Shown here piece after piece: positions 46,491 through 55,373 of a DNA stretch of 64,000 bases. A program made the position numbers and the translations under genes. Numbering within the stretch: the first letter of the stretch is position 1; every line of letters begins with the position of its first letter. The notes below the pieces were generated by a model, which saw nothing but the letters and a program-made list of their open reading frames with translations, did not search any database and was not told the DNA's origin. Source of the DNA: G963701675 sp963701675 (lineage in GTDB: Bacteria; Planctomycetota; Planctomycetia; Gemmatales; Gemmataceae); contig OY969623.1 of NCBI GenBank assembly GCA_963701675.1, positions 496,001 to 560,000 of the forward strand, read 5' to 3'.

Positions 46491-49400
46491 ATGCACAGCG
46501 GTGGAATCGCGAACAAGTTTGGCCAGCGCTACGAAGACTATTGGACCGTCAAGCAGTTGCTCCGGCTGCTCCGTGAAGAGGTGCAATCCGTCAGGCTCGA
46601 AAGCTTCCGGCGTGACGAGGAAAATATCAATCTCTTCGTGGCGTATCGCGATGGAAGCCTCAGTTTCCAGCAATGCAAGAAGAGCACGGCAAACTGGACT
46701 ATCACCAGGTTGGGGAGCGAAGGGGTGATCGATGCCATTCGTCAACATCTCCAAAACGACACCCTTAGCCGGTTCGAGTTCGTGTCGAATCAAGAACCCA
46801 CTCAACTGCGGCGCCTCACCGAGGCGGCCGGCCGATTCTCGATAGCGGCAGAGTTCCAAGCCGAATTAGAAACAAAGCAAGAAAAGGACGCATGGTCCAA
46901 GTGGTGCCAGGCGCTGCGCTTGTCCGCTAACTCAGCGGACGCGTTCAATTTGTTGCAACGCATTGAGTTTGCGCATTTCGGAGACGATCCAAGCACGCGG
47001 CGAGATGTGCGCAGCTTTGTGAATTTACTCATCGACGGAGACCCCGCAGATATCGTGTTGCGGCTGGCCGATTTCGCGCTGGAGAACGTGGGCCAGAGGA
47101 TCCACGTGGATGAGTTGCGTCGATTCATAACGCAGAAAACGCGTTTCAAGCTACGCGAACTCGCGCATTCGAGCGACATCATGCCGGTGCTAAGTCGATG
47201 TCGCGAGGAATATCGGAATGGGGTTAAGCCGTATCTTATCGATGGCCAGCTTATCACGCGACCTGAGGCGGAATCGATTCTGTCTCGCATTTGTCAGTCC
47301 GGCGGCCCGCGACTGCATTTTCTGCATGGACATGCGGGCAGAGGTAAGAGTTGCGTACTGTATGCGCTGATAGATCTGTTGGAGAGTCAATCCGTTCTCT
47401 ACCTACCGATCCGTCTAGACCAACGGCTTCCCAAGGACACCACTAAACGCTTTGGCGAATCACTCGGCCTGCCCGAGTCACCGATTCACTGCCTACACGC
47501 CGTGGGGGGCGGCCGCGCTACCGTGCTTATTCTGGATCAGCTCGATGCCCTGCGTTGGAGTCCTCAGCACGATCCGAGCGCATGGGCAGTGTTTGTGGCG
47601 CTCGTGCACGAGGCAATGCGGCTTTCAGAGGTGATGCACGTGGTTGTGGCCTGCCGGACTTTTGATTTGGAGTATGACCCGTCGATTAGCGCCTGGAAAA
47701 AAGAAAGAGGGGAATCGCAACCAACTAGTGAGTATTGTTTGAATGAACTTTCAGAAGACGTTGTACGTCCCATTGTGGAACGCCACGGAGAGAAGTGGCC
47801 GCAACTTAGCAGCGCTCAACGGGCCATCCTTTGCCAGCCCCACCTTCTCAAGACCTGGACGAAGCTATCGCCAACCCTACGCGCGCGTGCGACTTTCCGA
47901 TCCGCAACGGGTCTTATGAGGGAGTTTTGGCAAGGCATACGCGAGCAATTGTTCAGCATGGGCATTGTTTCTACCGATACGGATGGAGCTCTGGACGCCA
48001 TTGTTGGTCGGCTCGATGAAGACGGCGTGCTCGCTGTTCCTGAAACCGTTATTGATCGATGGCCTAAGATTCGCGATGCCTTGCACTCTCTCGGCGTGCT
48101 TGTTTGCGGCGACGAAACGCTGCGATTTACGCACCAGAGTTACTTTGACTATCTACTCGCGGTGACATGGGTTGATCGACTGCACCGTGAAAGCAAATCA
48201 ATTCACGACTGGCTCCGCGACCGAGACGATCAGTCACTTCTCAGGCGGGGGCAATTGCGCCACATACTGAGCGTGCTTCGCGATGAAACGCCAAAACAGT
48301 TCATCGCGGCCGTCCGTGCAATCCTTTCCTCCACAACCGTGCGGTTTCACTTACAGCATTTGACTTTGCAGTTTCTGGGACATGTTGACACCCCGACTGA
48401 AGTAGAAGTGAACTGTGTAATTGATCTGTTGCAGGACGCCGAAAAGCGGAATTGCGTCGTCTCAGAAATCCTCACTCGCCGGCGTCATTGGTTTTCCGCC
48501 CTCGACGCCGCCGGGTACTGGGAAGCCTGCCTCCGCGGCGACGAGGACTGGAAGATCGAGACGGCTTGCTGGGTGTTGGCGACAGTGTCGGGGTCGGAAG
48601 GCAATCGGGTGGCCGAGCTACTGGCGCCTTATCAAGATGCGCCGGACCCGTGGCCGCGCCGGATTAGAAACGTATTGCCTTGGCAAGCTCACCAGGATCC
48701 ACCGGGTGTTTTCACCCTCCGTCGGAAGCTTTTGCAATCCGACTCGTCGGTTCGTCCGGAGCTTTGGTTGACGACGGACCTAGCCCGGCAAAAACCGATC
48801 TACTTCATTGATTTGCTTGCCGGTATGTGCGAACGATCCATTGATCGCAGGAGGCATGCAGCGGACGATGCACCCTCGCGCGAATCTTGCGGTTTATGGA
48901 TACCGCACCATATCGAGAGTGCGGTACGAGAGGCCATACAAAACGAGCCTGGGTATTTCTGGCGAAATCTGCTGCCACTTGTGCTGGCGGCGGTAAAGTG
49001 TTACCCGCCAAGCCATCCCGAATGGGACGAAGCGTACTTTGACGGCGACAGCATTTGGCAGGAAGAGCTGTACCGTGGCAAGCATTCCGGCGGCAGTCCC
49101 TTGCCGTGTTTCCTGACGGTCGCGGCTGCGCAGTGGAGCGGCGCCGCCGCCGCGGAGCTGATTGCACTGGAGGCAAATACATCGCGAACGGTGCAACAAC
49201 TCATAGGAACTGTAAGACTTCGCGTTCCTCCCACGTTTGCCGATGACGCCATTCAATGGCTTCTTAACGACGCGAGACGGTTCACTTTGGGCCACTTAGG
49301 GCAAGAGCGCGGATGGCAGCTTGCTTTCGAGATTATCCAGCGGCATGCGCCGTATTGTTCGGCAGAACGGTATCGGGAACTTGAACGCTTGCTTTTGGCG

Positions 49401-51092
49401 TACTACCCAGACAAGGAACGTAAGCAATACCGGCACGATCTTGAACGGTACCGTGGCGGAGGCCGCTATTACCGGGCCAATACCTACGGGTTTATTCAGC
49501 ATGCCCTTCTACCGGCATTGCCAAACAGTCGAAGATCATGCCGAGTGACCAACGCGTTGGGCCAGCTCCTCGAAAAGTACAAACGCACGGCAGAAGAACT
49601 CGAAGGAGGCAGAGAAAGCCACGGCGGTGCCGTGCGGTCGCCGATTGCCAGCCACAAAGAGCGGCTTACTGACGAAGCATGGCTTAAGTTGATGGGCCGG
49701 AAGCCCGACGCGAGGAAGGCCGGGCGGATTCAGTTCTTAAGCGATGCGGTAATCGAATCGACACCTGAGGAGTTCTCCCGTGACCTGGAAACGCAGGCGG
49801 CACGCAATCCGCAACGATTCGCGGCGCTTGCATTGCGCGTTCCACTTGACGCCGATCCATGTTATTGGGCTGCATTTCTTCATGGGCTGCGATTCGTCCG
49901 GTCCCCGGAACAAACCGCTACGGACTGGAAGCCGGCCACTGACGAGCAATGTCATGCGATTCTCATGCGGATCGGCTATCGTGCTCACTCCGAAGTTGGA
50001 CGCGCGTGGTGCCGATGCGCGGAAGCGCGCGGCGACATCAACTGGCGGCCCGAGGTGGTGCAACTGATCACGCGATACGCGACGGAACATCCTGATCCTC
50101 AGGCAGACGGCACATTCGTGGGAGAGGGAACGCAGGACAGGCTCGACATAGAAGCGGTCAACAGTGTGCGGGGCGTCGCGGCCCATGCGCTTCGCCACAT
50201 GCTATTTGAAGATCGCGACCTTTATCCAGCTGTTAAACCCACACTGGCTCGGCTCATTCATGATCCTGTCACGAGCGTTCGTGCGGCGGCCATTGGGATG
50301 CTGCAACCGGTACTGAACATCGACAAGGAACAGGCTGTCACTTTGTTTATGGAAGCATGTGAGGGAGCGTCCGACGACTTGCTCGCAAGCGGCCACGCTC
50401 ACGACTTCGTGCGGTTCACACTAGTCACGCACGGTCTTCTATTGGAGCCACTTATTGCTCGCATGGTAAATTCGCCGGCGGAGCGTGTCGCAAAGCACGG
50501 GGCGGCCTGGGCGGCACTGACGTGGCTGCATACCGGGCGGTTGGCTAATTTGGTAGACTCATGCGTTGCGGGGCAGCTGTGGCAACGGCAACCTGTCGCC
50601 GAAGTATTCGCTAGGAATCTTGAAGATGAGCGGGTGGCGGTCAAGTGCCGCGAAGGACTGCCGACGTTTTTCAACGACTCGGAGAAACACGTCAGAGACT
50701 CCAGCGCGCTGTTCCTTCGAAAGGAGATTGACTGGCATATTTCCGAGAACCGCCCATTGCTCCTAGCATTTGTCGCCAGTCAGGCATTTATTGATGACCC
50801 GACGGTATTCGTCTCGGAGTTTGAAGGGTTTTCCGGGGACTTGCGTCCCCTAGCCGACATCCTTTTCCACGCCTGCGACCGGATGACCGACCCGGCGGTG
50901 ATTGAAGGAGCGAATCACGATCAAGGCTGGTTCTTCGACACCGAAAAGTTGGCTCAGGCACTCTTGCGACTATACGCCCAAGCTGAACATTCTCACTCAG
51001 GGTTGCGACGTGGATGCCTCGACCGGTGGGATTCTATCCTTCGGTCGGGCCGGTACGCCTCGTCTGATTTGATTTCGACGCTCGATGCGTGA
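46491..51092 (+). CDS. Avs-like STAND NTPase with Cap4-type nuclease head
   Basis: 1533 residues, ATG with GGAGA upstream. Head (1-75): GQRYEDYWTVKQLL then ENINLFVAYRDG and SFQQCKKS, the G-YE...D...QxK layout of Cap4/DUF4297-type PD-(D/E)XK nucleases. STAND NTPase: Walker A HGHAGRGKS near 278, Walker B TVLILDQLDAL near 344, ACRTFDLEYD near 387, and winged-helix RFTHQSYFDYLLA near 545. The last 900 residues are an alpha-solenoid with HEAT-like units (VTSVRAAAIGMLQPVL), the likely sensor. This is the design of antiviral STAND (Avs) proteins: a viral protein is recognised, the NTPase oligomerises and the nuclease destroys DNA. The exact Avs type is not evident. Confidence 0.85.
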   Translation: MHSGGIANKFGQRYEDYWTVKQLLRLLREEVQSVRLESFRRDEENINLFVAYRDGSLSFQQCKKSTANWTITRLGSEGVIDAIRQHLQNDTLSRFEFVSNQEPTQLRRLTEAAGRFSIAAEFQAELETKQEKDAWSKWCQALRLSANSADAFNLLQRIEFAHFGDDPSTRRDVRSFVNLLIDGDPADIVLRLADFALENVGQRIHVDELRRFITQKTRFKLRELAHSSDIMPVLSRCREEYRNGVKPYLIDGQLITRPEAESILSRICQSGGPRLHFLHGHAGRGKSCVLYALIDLLESQSVLYLPIRLDQRLPKDTTKRFGESLGLPESPIHCLHAVGGGRATVLILDQLDALRWSPQHDPSAWAVFVALVHEAMRLSEVMHVVVACRTFDLEYDPSISAWKKERGESQPTSEYCLNELSEDVVRPIVERHGEKWPQLSSAQRAILCQPHLLKTWTKLSPTLRARATFRSATGLMREFWQGIREQLFSMGIVSTDTDGALDAIVGRLDEDGVLAVPETVIDRWPKIRDALHSLGVLVCGDETLRFTHQSYFDYLLAVTWVDRLHRESKSIHDWLRDRDDQSLLRRGQLRHILSVLRDETPKQFIAAVRAILSSTTVRFHLQHLTLQFLGHVDTPTEVEVNCVIDLLQDAEKRNCVVSEILTRRRHWFSALDAAGYWEACLRGDEDWKIETACWVLATVSGSEGNRVAELLAPYQDAPDPWPRRIRNVLPWQAHQDPPGVFTLRRKLLQSDSSVRPELWLTTDLARQKPIYFIDLLAGMCERSIDRRRHAADDAPSRESCGLWIPHHIESAVREAIQNEPGYFWRNLLPLVLAAVKCYPPSHPEWDEAYFDGDSIWQEELYRGKHSGGSPLPCFLTVAAAQWSGAAAAELIALEANTSRTVQQLIGTVRLRVPPTFADDAIQWLLNDARRFTLGHLGQERGWQLAFEIIQRHAPYCSAERYRELERLLLAYYPDKERKQYRHDLERYRGGGRYYRANTYGFIQHALLPALPNSRRSCRVTNALGQLLEKYKRTAEELEGGRESHGGAVRSPIASHKERLTDEAWLKLMGRKPDARKAGRIQFLSDAVIESTPEEFSRDLETQAARNPQRFAALALRVPLDADPCYWAAFLHGLRFVRSPEQTATDWKPATDEQCHAILMRIGYRAHSEVGRAWCRCAEARGDINWRPEVVQLITRYATEHPDPQADGTFVGEGTQDRLDIEAVNSVRGVAAHALRHMLFEDRDLYPAVKPTLARLIHDPVTSVRAAAIGMLQPVLNIDKEQAVTLFMEACEGASDDLLASGHAHDFVRFTLVTHGLLLEPLIARMVNSPAERVAKHGAAWAALTWLHTGRLANLVDSCVAGQLWQRQPVAEVFARNLEDERVAVKCREGLPTFFNDSEKHVRDSSALFLRKEIDWHISENRPLLLAFVASQAFIDDPTVFVSEFEGFSGDLRPLADILFHACDRMTDPAVIEGANHDQGWFFDTEKLAQALLRLYAQAEHSHSGLRRGCLDRWDSILRSGRYASSDLISTLDA

Positions 51093-51273
51093 TTTCAGTT
51101 GTTTGGCCTTCGCTAATCGCTGAATACTTAGCTCAATTTACGACACAGGCACAGCTTGATGTCGCTGGATAGCTCGACGAGACATCGGGCTAAGTGTCGG
51201 CCCGGTATGATTATCCCTTGTGGATGAAAAGCAGTTGGAATGCGTCGAAATGATTGGATCAATGGAAACGGAT

Positions 51274-51308
51274 TAAAAAGAGGGCCGATGGTACTATTCC
51301 ATCGGCCC
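51274..51308 (-). terminator. Intrinsic terminator of the minus-strand pair 51914-51316
   Basis: A perfect 10-bp stem (51282-51291 with 51299-51308, GGGCCGATGG/CCATCGGCCC) and a 7-base loop, followed on the minus strand by CTCTTTTTAATCC. It lies 8 bases past the stop of the gene ending at 51316. Confidence 0.85.
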
Positions 51309-51315
51309 TGGCGTT

Positions 51316-51588
51316 TTACACTCCGCAGGTGTGGCGAGTCGCCAGCTCGCGAACTAGCTCTGAGCGTTTCCGGCTCCTTTCGGTGTAGACCGTGACCTCA
51401 ACGCGCGGCTCTCGGACAAAGACGTTTGCAAGTTCGATTGCAACCTCTTTGCCGTCGATCGTGAGCTTAACGTTGGAGGTTTCCCATTGTGTCCCGATGA
51501 CGCCTTTTTCGCCGTCAGGGTGGTAAACCATTTGGGTCACAAGGCACCTCGGGTCCGGTGGTAGTCCTTTACTTTCTTTGTCGCTCAT
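51316..51588 (-). CDS. Hypothetical protein
   Basis: 90 residues, ATG 51588 with GGAGG upstream. Predicted mostly beta (VKLTIDGKEVAIELANVFV, RVEVTVYTERS), soluble. No family recognised. Second gene of a two-gene unit closed by an intrinsic terminator, which supports that it is real. Confidence 0.6.
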   Translation of the reverse strand: MSDKESKGLPPDPRCLVTQMVYHPDGEKGVIGTQWETSNVKLTIDGKEVAIELANVFVREPRVEVTVYTERSRKRSELVRELATRHTCGV

Positions 51589-51596
51589 GGCACCTC

Positions 51597-51914
51597 CTAG
51601 TTAGCAAAAGGACAATCTTTTGCTTCTAGGACTTGGACGTTGGGCAAGCGAAACTGCACGTCGACAATTCCGCTGTCCCTCCTCACGAAGTCCATCGACT
51701 GAAACGGAAGGAGCAACCTGGTCGGCATCCGCATGAGACCTATTTCCCCTCGGCGATTTTCGATCTCGACCAGCTCCTCTTTGAAAAGAAGCGGGACGTA
51801 GACCAAAGGGCTTAGGTACAAGCGGCACTGGTTACCGTTACCATTTTCTCCTGCGAATAGGTCGATGTAGCAGACGTCCTTGCTTTGCGGCACTTCGTTG
51901 GTTGTCGTTTTCAT
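51597..51914 (-). CDS. Hypothetical protein
   Basis: 105 residues from ATG 51914 with GGAGTGAAC spacing upstream. Beta-rich: CYIDLFAGENGNGNQCRLYLSPLVYVPLLF, then VDVQFRLPNVQVLEAK. No family recognised. 8 bases upstream of the next gene, so co-transcribed. The pair could be a small regulatory or toxin-antitoxin unit; this is only positional. Confidence 0.6.
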   Translation of the reverse strand: MKTTTNEVPQSKDVCYIDLFAGENGNGNQCRLYLSPLVYVPLLFKEELVEIENRRGEIGLMRMPTRLLLPFQSMDFVRRDSGIVDVQFRLPNVQVLEAKDCPFAN

Positions 51915-52185
51915 GTTCACTCCATTTGAAAACGTCACCCTTACTCTTAGCTCCTGAGTCCTTTCAAGAATTTGAAAAGAGCAGGTCGCGGAGTGGTGAA
52001 TGCCTGAATTGTACGCAGGTCGGTCGGGCTGAAATGGAAATTGCTAACGCAAGCGACACGCGCGTTTTCTGCAATTTTTTCTGCAATTTGGACTCTACCA
52101 ATGCAATGCGGATACAATGTGATCGGTCAGGTGAAAAGCTGTAAGTCGTTGGCTTGAACGCCAGCACAACGCGTTTGCAAAGTGC

Positions 52186-52258
52186 TTGATTGTCAGACAG
52201 ACCAGGTTCAGGACCTGGTACCCGTTAAGGGTGTGGAGGTTCGAGTCCTCTCTTCGGC
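52186..52258 (+). tRNA. Partial tRNA-Leu(CAG), probable attachment-site copy
   Basis: The anticodon arm CCAGG-TTCAGGA-CCTGG, long variable arm CCCGTTAAGGG, T arm with GGTTCGAGTCC and the 3' acceptor strand TCTTCGGCA are intact and typical of tRNA-Leu(CAG). The 5' acceptor strand that should pair (GCCGAAG) is absent; upstream sequence matches only weakly from TTGTCAGACAG. Integrases often recombine at tRNA 3' halves, leaving such partial copies. GCAAAGTGC at 52177-52185 and GCACTTTGT at 52257-52265 form a flanking 9-bp inverted repeat. No integrase gene is in the window. Confidence 0.75.
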
Positions 52259-52291
52259 ACTTTGTCAGCGTTGACCGGAGACGACCAGTAC

Positions 52292-52407
52292 GTGGCCACT
52301 GACCACGGTGCTGGCCACGAACTCGCATCGACCGAACGCCCAATCTGCCAACAGTTTGAATCCGCGGATTCGAGACCGTGGCCACGTGGCCACTTTTTGC
52401 TGGCCAC
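52292..52407. repeat. Cluster of five TGGCCAC palindrome motifs
   Basis: GTGGCCA or TGGCCAC occurs at 52292, 52312, 52378, 52386 and 52401, two of them as the full palindrome GTGGCCAC head to tail. This lies 35-150 bases from the tRNA fragment, as expected for integrase or regulator binding sites at an att region. Confidence 0.6.
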
Positions 52408-52714
52408 GGACTCTCTTACTGGCAAACGCGAAACAAATTCGCTGCTAAGCTGCGTTTTCGATTCTAAGTCGTTTAGAATCGGTGAGACCTAGTCCGCGTT
52501 CGGGGTGCGCGCTCGCCACAGTTCCCTGCATCGTTGAATCTATCTCAGAACCGCCATAATCGCGGCAAGACCGATGATCCACACTATCGAGTAGCTCCTT
52601 CATCCGCGCGTTCAACAGCTGAGACGGAGAGTCTTCTCCTTTTCCTTCCTTCGAGTTACTCCGTTCCTGGGCGTCCAGCGCGGGGTGTTATGCGGCGAAG
52701 CACTTTCGAAGCGG

Positions 52715-52800
52715 CTCTCTTGATGCACCACCGACGGTTGCTGTCTCTTGACTGCCCAAGCAGCGCTCATGTCAGCATGGTCGGTACGTCTATAAGAGAG
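52715..52800 (+). repeat. 86-nt hairpin repeat, copy A
   Basis: Begins CTCTCTT and ends AAGAGAG, which pair; inside, ACCGAC pairs with GTCGGT. Copy B at 53063 is practically identical over about 95 bases while the sequence between copies is clearly more diverged, so the hairpin is under conservation. Could be a small RNA or a protein-binding DNA repeat. Confidence 0.7.
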
Positions 52801-53062
52801 AAGTAACAATCATCATTGATCTTGGCTAGTCCTCATGTGACACATTGTCGTTTCTACTTAGTCAATAAAGGTTTAATCTGTACACTATAGAGTATATCTC
52901 ATGCAAGATTAAAGAAAGCGCTCTGGTTTCACACCCACGCGCAGTCGACGGCATGTGGGAATTGGAACCGGGCGGCTAAACTTCAGACGCCCCTAACACG
53001 GACCCGATTTCATGCGTCCGCACTTCATGCCACAAAAAGCGGCTAGACGCGAAACAAATCGG

Positions 53063-53148
53063 CTCTCTTGATGCACCACCGACGGTTGCTGTCTCTTGAC
53101 TGCCCAAGCAGCGCTCATGTCAGCATGGTCGGTACGTCTATAAGAGAG
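53063..53148 (+). repeat. 86-nt hairpin repeat, copy B
   Basis: Same sequence and same closing stems as copy A, exactly 348 bases further on. The intervening unit is also a diverged direct repeat (shared pieces such as GTACACTATAGA and CAGTCGACG), so the whole 348-bp unit is duplicated. Confidence 0.7.
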
Positions 53149-53411
53149 AAGTCACAATCATCATTGATTGTATCTTGTCACTATAGTGGCACGGTGACGT
53201 TTATACTTACTGCATAAAGACTTAAGATGTACACTATAGAATATCTGTCATGCAAGATAAAAGAAAGTGCTCTGGTTTCGCAGCCACGAGCAGTCGACGA
53301 CATGTGGGAATTGGAACCGGGTGGCTAATATCCAGCCTCCCCTAACACGGACGCCGATTTCATGCTTCCGTATTTCATGCGACAAAAACGGGCTTAACGC
53401 GGACAAAACGA

Positions 53412-53480
53412 CTCTTTTGATGCACCACCGACGGTTGCCGTCTCTTGCCGGTGTCTCGTTCGACGCTCTGACCAGAAGAG
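53412..53480 (+). repeat. Shortened hairpin repeat, copy C
   Basis: 69 bases, 349 bases after copy B. Keeps TTGATGCACCACCGACGG and the outer stem, here CTCTTTT with AGAAGAG, so the pairing is kept by changed bases (one G-T pair). The interior differs. About 100 bases upstream of the gene at 53583, possibly its regulatory leader. Confidence 0.55.
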
Positions 53481-53582
53481 ATTATGTACCACGATGTACG
53501 CCATGAATAGTCAAAGTCTCTCTACATCAAGTTTGACATTATTGACTCCAGCGTTTCGATTCTCTACTGAAAGGGCACAACC

Positions 53583-53993
53583 ATGGTGGCGCAAAAAGCA
53601 CCCGCGCACGGACGGACGCTCGATGATCTGATTCTTGACCATGACGAACTTGAGGACAGTGAACTAGCAGCAGCACTTCACGGACGCATCGGCCTGATTG
53701 ACCGCCAGACCATTGTCCGATTATTGGGGACGTTCGCGGAGGAGCCGACCAAGAAGCGGATCGTCGCCGTGGGGCTGGCGCGCCATGCGATGAAACGGAA
53801 GGGATGGGTTGAGGACGATGGCTTAGGAGCCCCGCCCGAATGGTACGCTAACCAAGTCCAACAGAAACCAAAATCGGTTGGCGAAGAACTCAGCCGTCTC
53901 AAAAAGGCCGGTTTTATGGATCGAAACAGAACTGGATGGTATGTGCCCTTGTGGGCCTTGCGTCAAGCGATCGATTTTGTGAACAAGGCATAG
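53583..53993 (+). CDS. Hypothetical protein, first gene of HEPN cassette
   Basis: 136 residues, ATG with AAAGGG upstream. Acidic helical start (LDDLILDHDELEDSELAAAL), a middle with LLGTFAEEPTKKR, and a winged-helix-like C-terminus (VGEELSRLKKAGFMDRNRTGWYVPLW). No family recognised. Followed on the same strand by two more genes with short gaps, suggesting an operon; preceded by the repeat hairpins. Confidence 0.65.
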   Translation: MVAQKAPAHGRTLDDLILDHDELEDSELAAALHGRIGLIDRQTIVRLLGTFAEEPTKKRIVAVGLARHAMKRKGWVEDDGLGAPPEWYANQVQQKPKSVGEELSRLKKAGFMDRNRTGWYVPLWALRQAIDFVNKA

Positions 53994-54025
53994 AAGAAAC
54001 TGCATTTCCAGACGGAGTGCGCGGA

Positions 54026-54439
54026 ATGGAATACGAGAAACTGCGCGAGCTTCGCAGGGAAGCTGAGGCCGCGGTGGCGGATATGAAGGATGCCGCGTTA
54101 AAGACAAAAGCCTTCGAGGTGATTCTTGAACATTTGTTGGGCTCTTCCGAAGGCTCCTCGCCCGAATCCATTTCGAAGTCCACGAACCGTGCCATGAAAG
54201 GCACGATTGCCACTTCTGAGTCAAGCGTAACAGGCCGCATTCTGCTTTTGAAGGACGAAGGGTTCTTTACGTCACAACGAACGATAGGTGAAATTCGGCA
54301 AGAATTGGCCGCGCACGGCTGGCACTATGAACCCTCGAATCTAAGTGGCAAGTTGCAAGCGTTGGTGGGCAGTCGGAAACTTCGCCGGATGAAAGCAAAC
54401 GAAGGCAATCGCAAGATTTGGAAGTATTCCGAACCCTAA
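54026..54439 (+). CDS. Hypothetical winged-helix-like protein of HEPN cassette
   Basis: 137 residues from ATG 54026 (GGAG upstream; frame open to 53936). N-terminal coiled-coil helix (YEKLRELRREAEAAVADMKDA), then two winged-helix-like segments, SVTGRILLLKDEGFFTSQRT and LSGKLQALVGSRKLRRMK. The last resembles the C-terminus of the gene before it. Possibly a DNA-binding regulator of the cassette. Confidence 0.6.
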   Translation: MEYEKLRELRREAEAAVADMKDAALKTKAFEVILEHLLGSSEGSSPESISKSTNRAMKGTIATSESSVTGRILLLKDEGFFTSQRTIGEIRQELAAHGWHYEPSNLSGKLQALVGSRKLRRMKANEGNRKIWKYSEP

Positions 54440-54514
54440 GACTAGAGTAATCTCAGTGCCGCGATTGTCGCGCGGCGCTGACGCCAGTGACCACCCATTT
54501 GAAAAGAGTCACGG

Positions 54515-55282
54515 TTGATTCCACTTACGGAACTTCTGGCCGGCATTCCAGGTGGGCTCCGAGATCCGCTAATCGAAGAATTCCGAGGCTTGAACTCAGC
54601 GCTTCTCGAAGGGCGATGGAAAGCTGCCGGTATCGATGCCGGCCGATTTTGCGAGGTTGTTTACACGATTCTTGATGGAGCGCTGTCCGGGAACTTTTCA
54701 CACCAGCCGAAGAAGCCCGCAAAATTTCCAGAAGCGTGCAAGGCACTCGAAAGCAAACCCCCGCTAGCGATAGGGGACCGATCACTTCGCATCATGCTGC
54801 CTCGTGCACTTCCTCCAATTTACGAAATCCGAAATAACCGAAACATCGGGCACGTCGGAGGCGACGTTGTGTCAAACAAGATGGATGCGACCTACGTCGT
54901 ATCCAGTTGTACTTTTGTGCTCGCTGAATTAATCAGGGTTTTTCATAATTGTTCAACCGCAGACGCTCAGGCATCGGTAGATGCTTTAGTCGAACGAAAA
55001 ACGCCCTTGATCTGGGATTTTGGCGGCGGAAAGCGTGTTTTGGACGGGGGGATGCAAGTTGGTGATAAAGTGCTCGTTCTTCTCTATCCCGAACCTGATT
55101 GGGTGCGTGTCGGTTCGCTGTTTGACTGGACGAAATACAGCAACCCCTCCATGTTTAGATCGAGTGTGTTGTCGAAACTGGATGCTTCCCTTCTTATTGA
55201 GTTCGATAGAAAAGCAGATCGTTGCAAGCTGACGCCCCTCGGCGTGAAAGAAGCGGAATCGAGGCTTCTAGGGCGCATTTGA
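54515..55282 (+). CDS. HEPN-like protein with C-terminal winged helix
   Basis: 255 residues, TTG start at 54515 with only a weak ribosome site. N-terminal helical domain containing YEIRNNRNIGHVGGD: the R-x6-H spacing with adjacent N fits HEPN RNases. C-terminal part has VLSKLDASLLIEFDRKADRCKLTPLGVKEAE, a winged-helix end. HEPN proteins act as RNase toxins in toxin-antitoxin and phage-defence systems. As third gene of a cassette with two small DNA-binding-like proteins it could be the effector. Confidence 0.6.
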   Translation: MIPLTELLAGIPGGLRDPLIEEFRGLNSALLEGRWKAAGIDAGRFCEVVYTILDGALSGNFSHQPKKPAKFPEACKALESKPPLAIGDRSLRIMLPRALPPIYEIRNNRNIGHVGGDVVSNKMDATYVVSSCTFVLAELIRVFHNCSTADAQASVDALVERKTPLIWDFGGGKRVLDGGMQVGDKVLVLLYPEPDWVRVGSLFDWTKYSNPSMFRSSVLSKLDASLLIEFDRKADRCKLTPLGVKEAESRLLGRI

Positions 55283-55289
55283 GGCCTTC

Positions 55290-55361
55290 GCGCTCGGCGC
55301 GGGTCTCCGACCCCGCCGCTCGCCCGACCGAAGGTCTCCCCTCCCACGCCGGACCCCGCCC
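55290..55361 (+). repeat. REP-like flank of RAYT element, left
   Basis: GCGCTCGGCGCGGGTCTCCG then ACCCCGCCGC and, after a few bases, GCCCGACCGAAGGTCTCC. GGGTC-tcc-GACCC forms a hairpin. The same sequence is inverted at 55951-56020. Confidence 0.8.
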
Positions 55362-55373
55362 CGCGCGCCACGC

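Noticed and set aside
52095..52425. Minus-strand ORFs across the tRNA fragment (containing REDSNLHTLNGYQVLNL)
   Set aside because: This is the familiar antisense translation of a tRNA-Leu gene, not a protein gene.
52715..53480. CRISPR array
   Set aside because: Repeat units are 348 bp apart with similar interiors, not short repeats with unique spacers; no cas genes.
52534..53506. Plus-strand ORFs ending in MHHRRLLSL / MHHRRLPSL inside the repeats
   Set aside because: They have no ribosome sites and the common peptide only reflects the repeated hairpin DNA.
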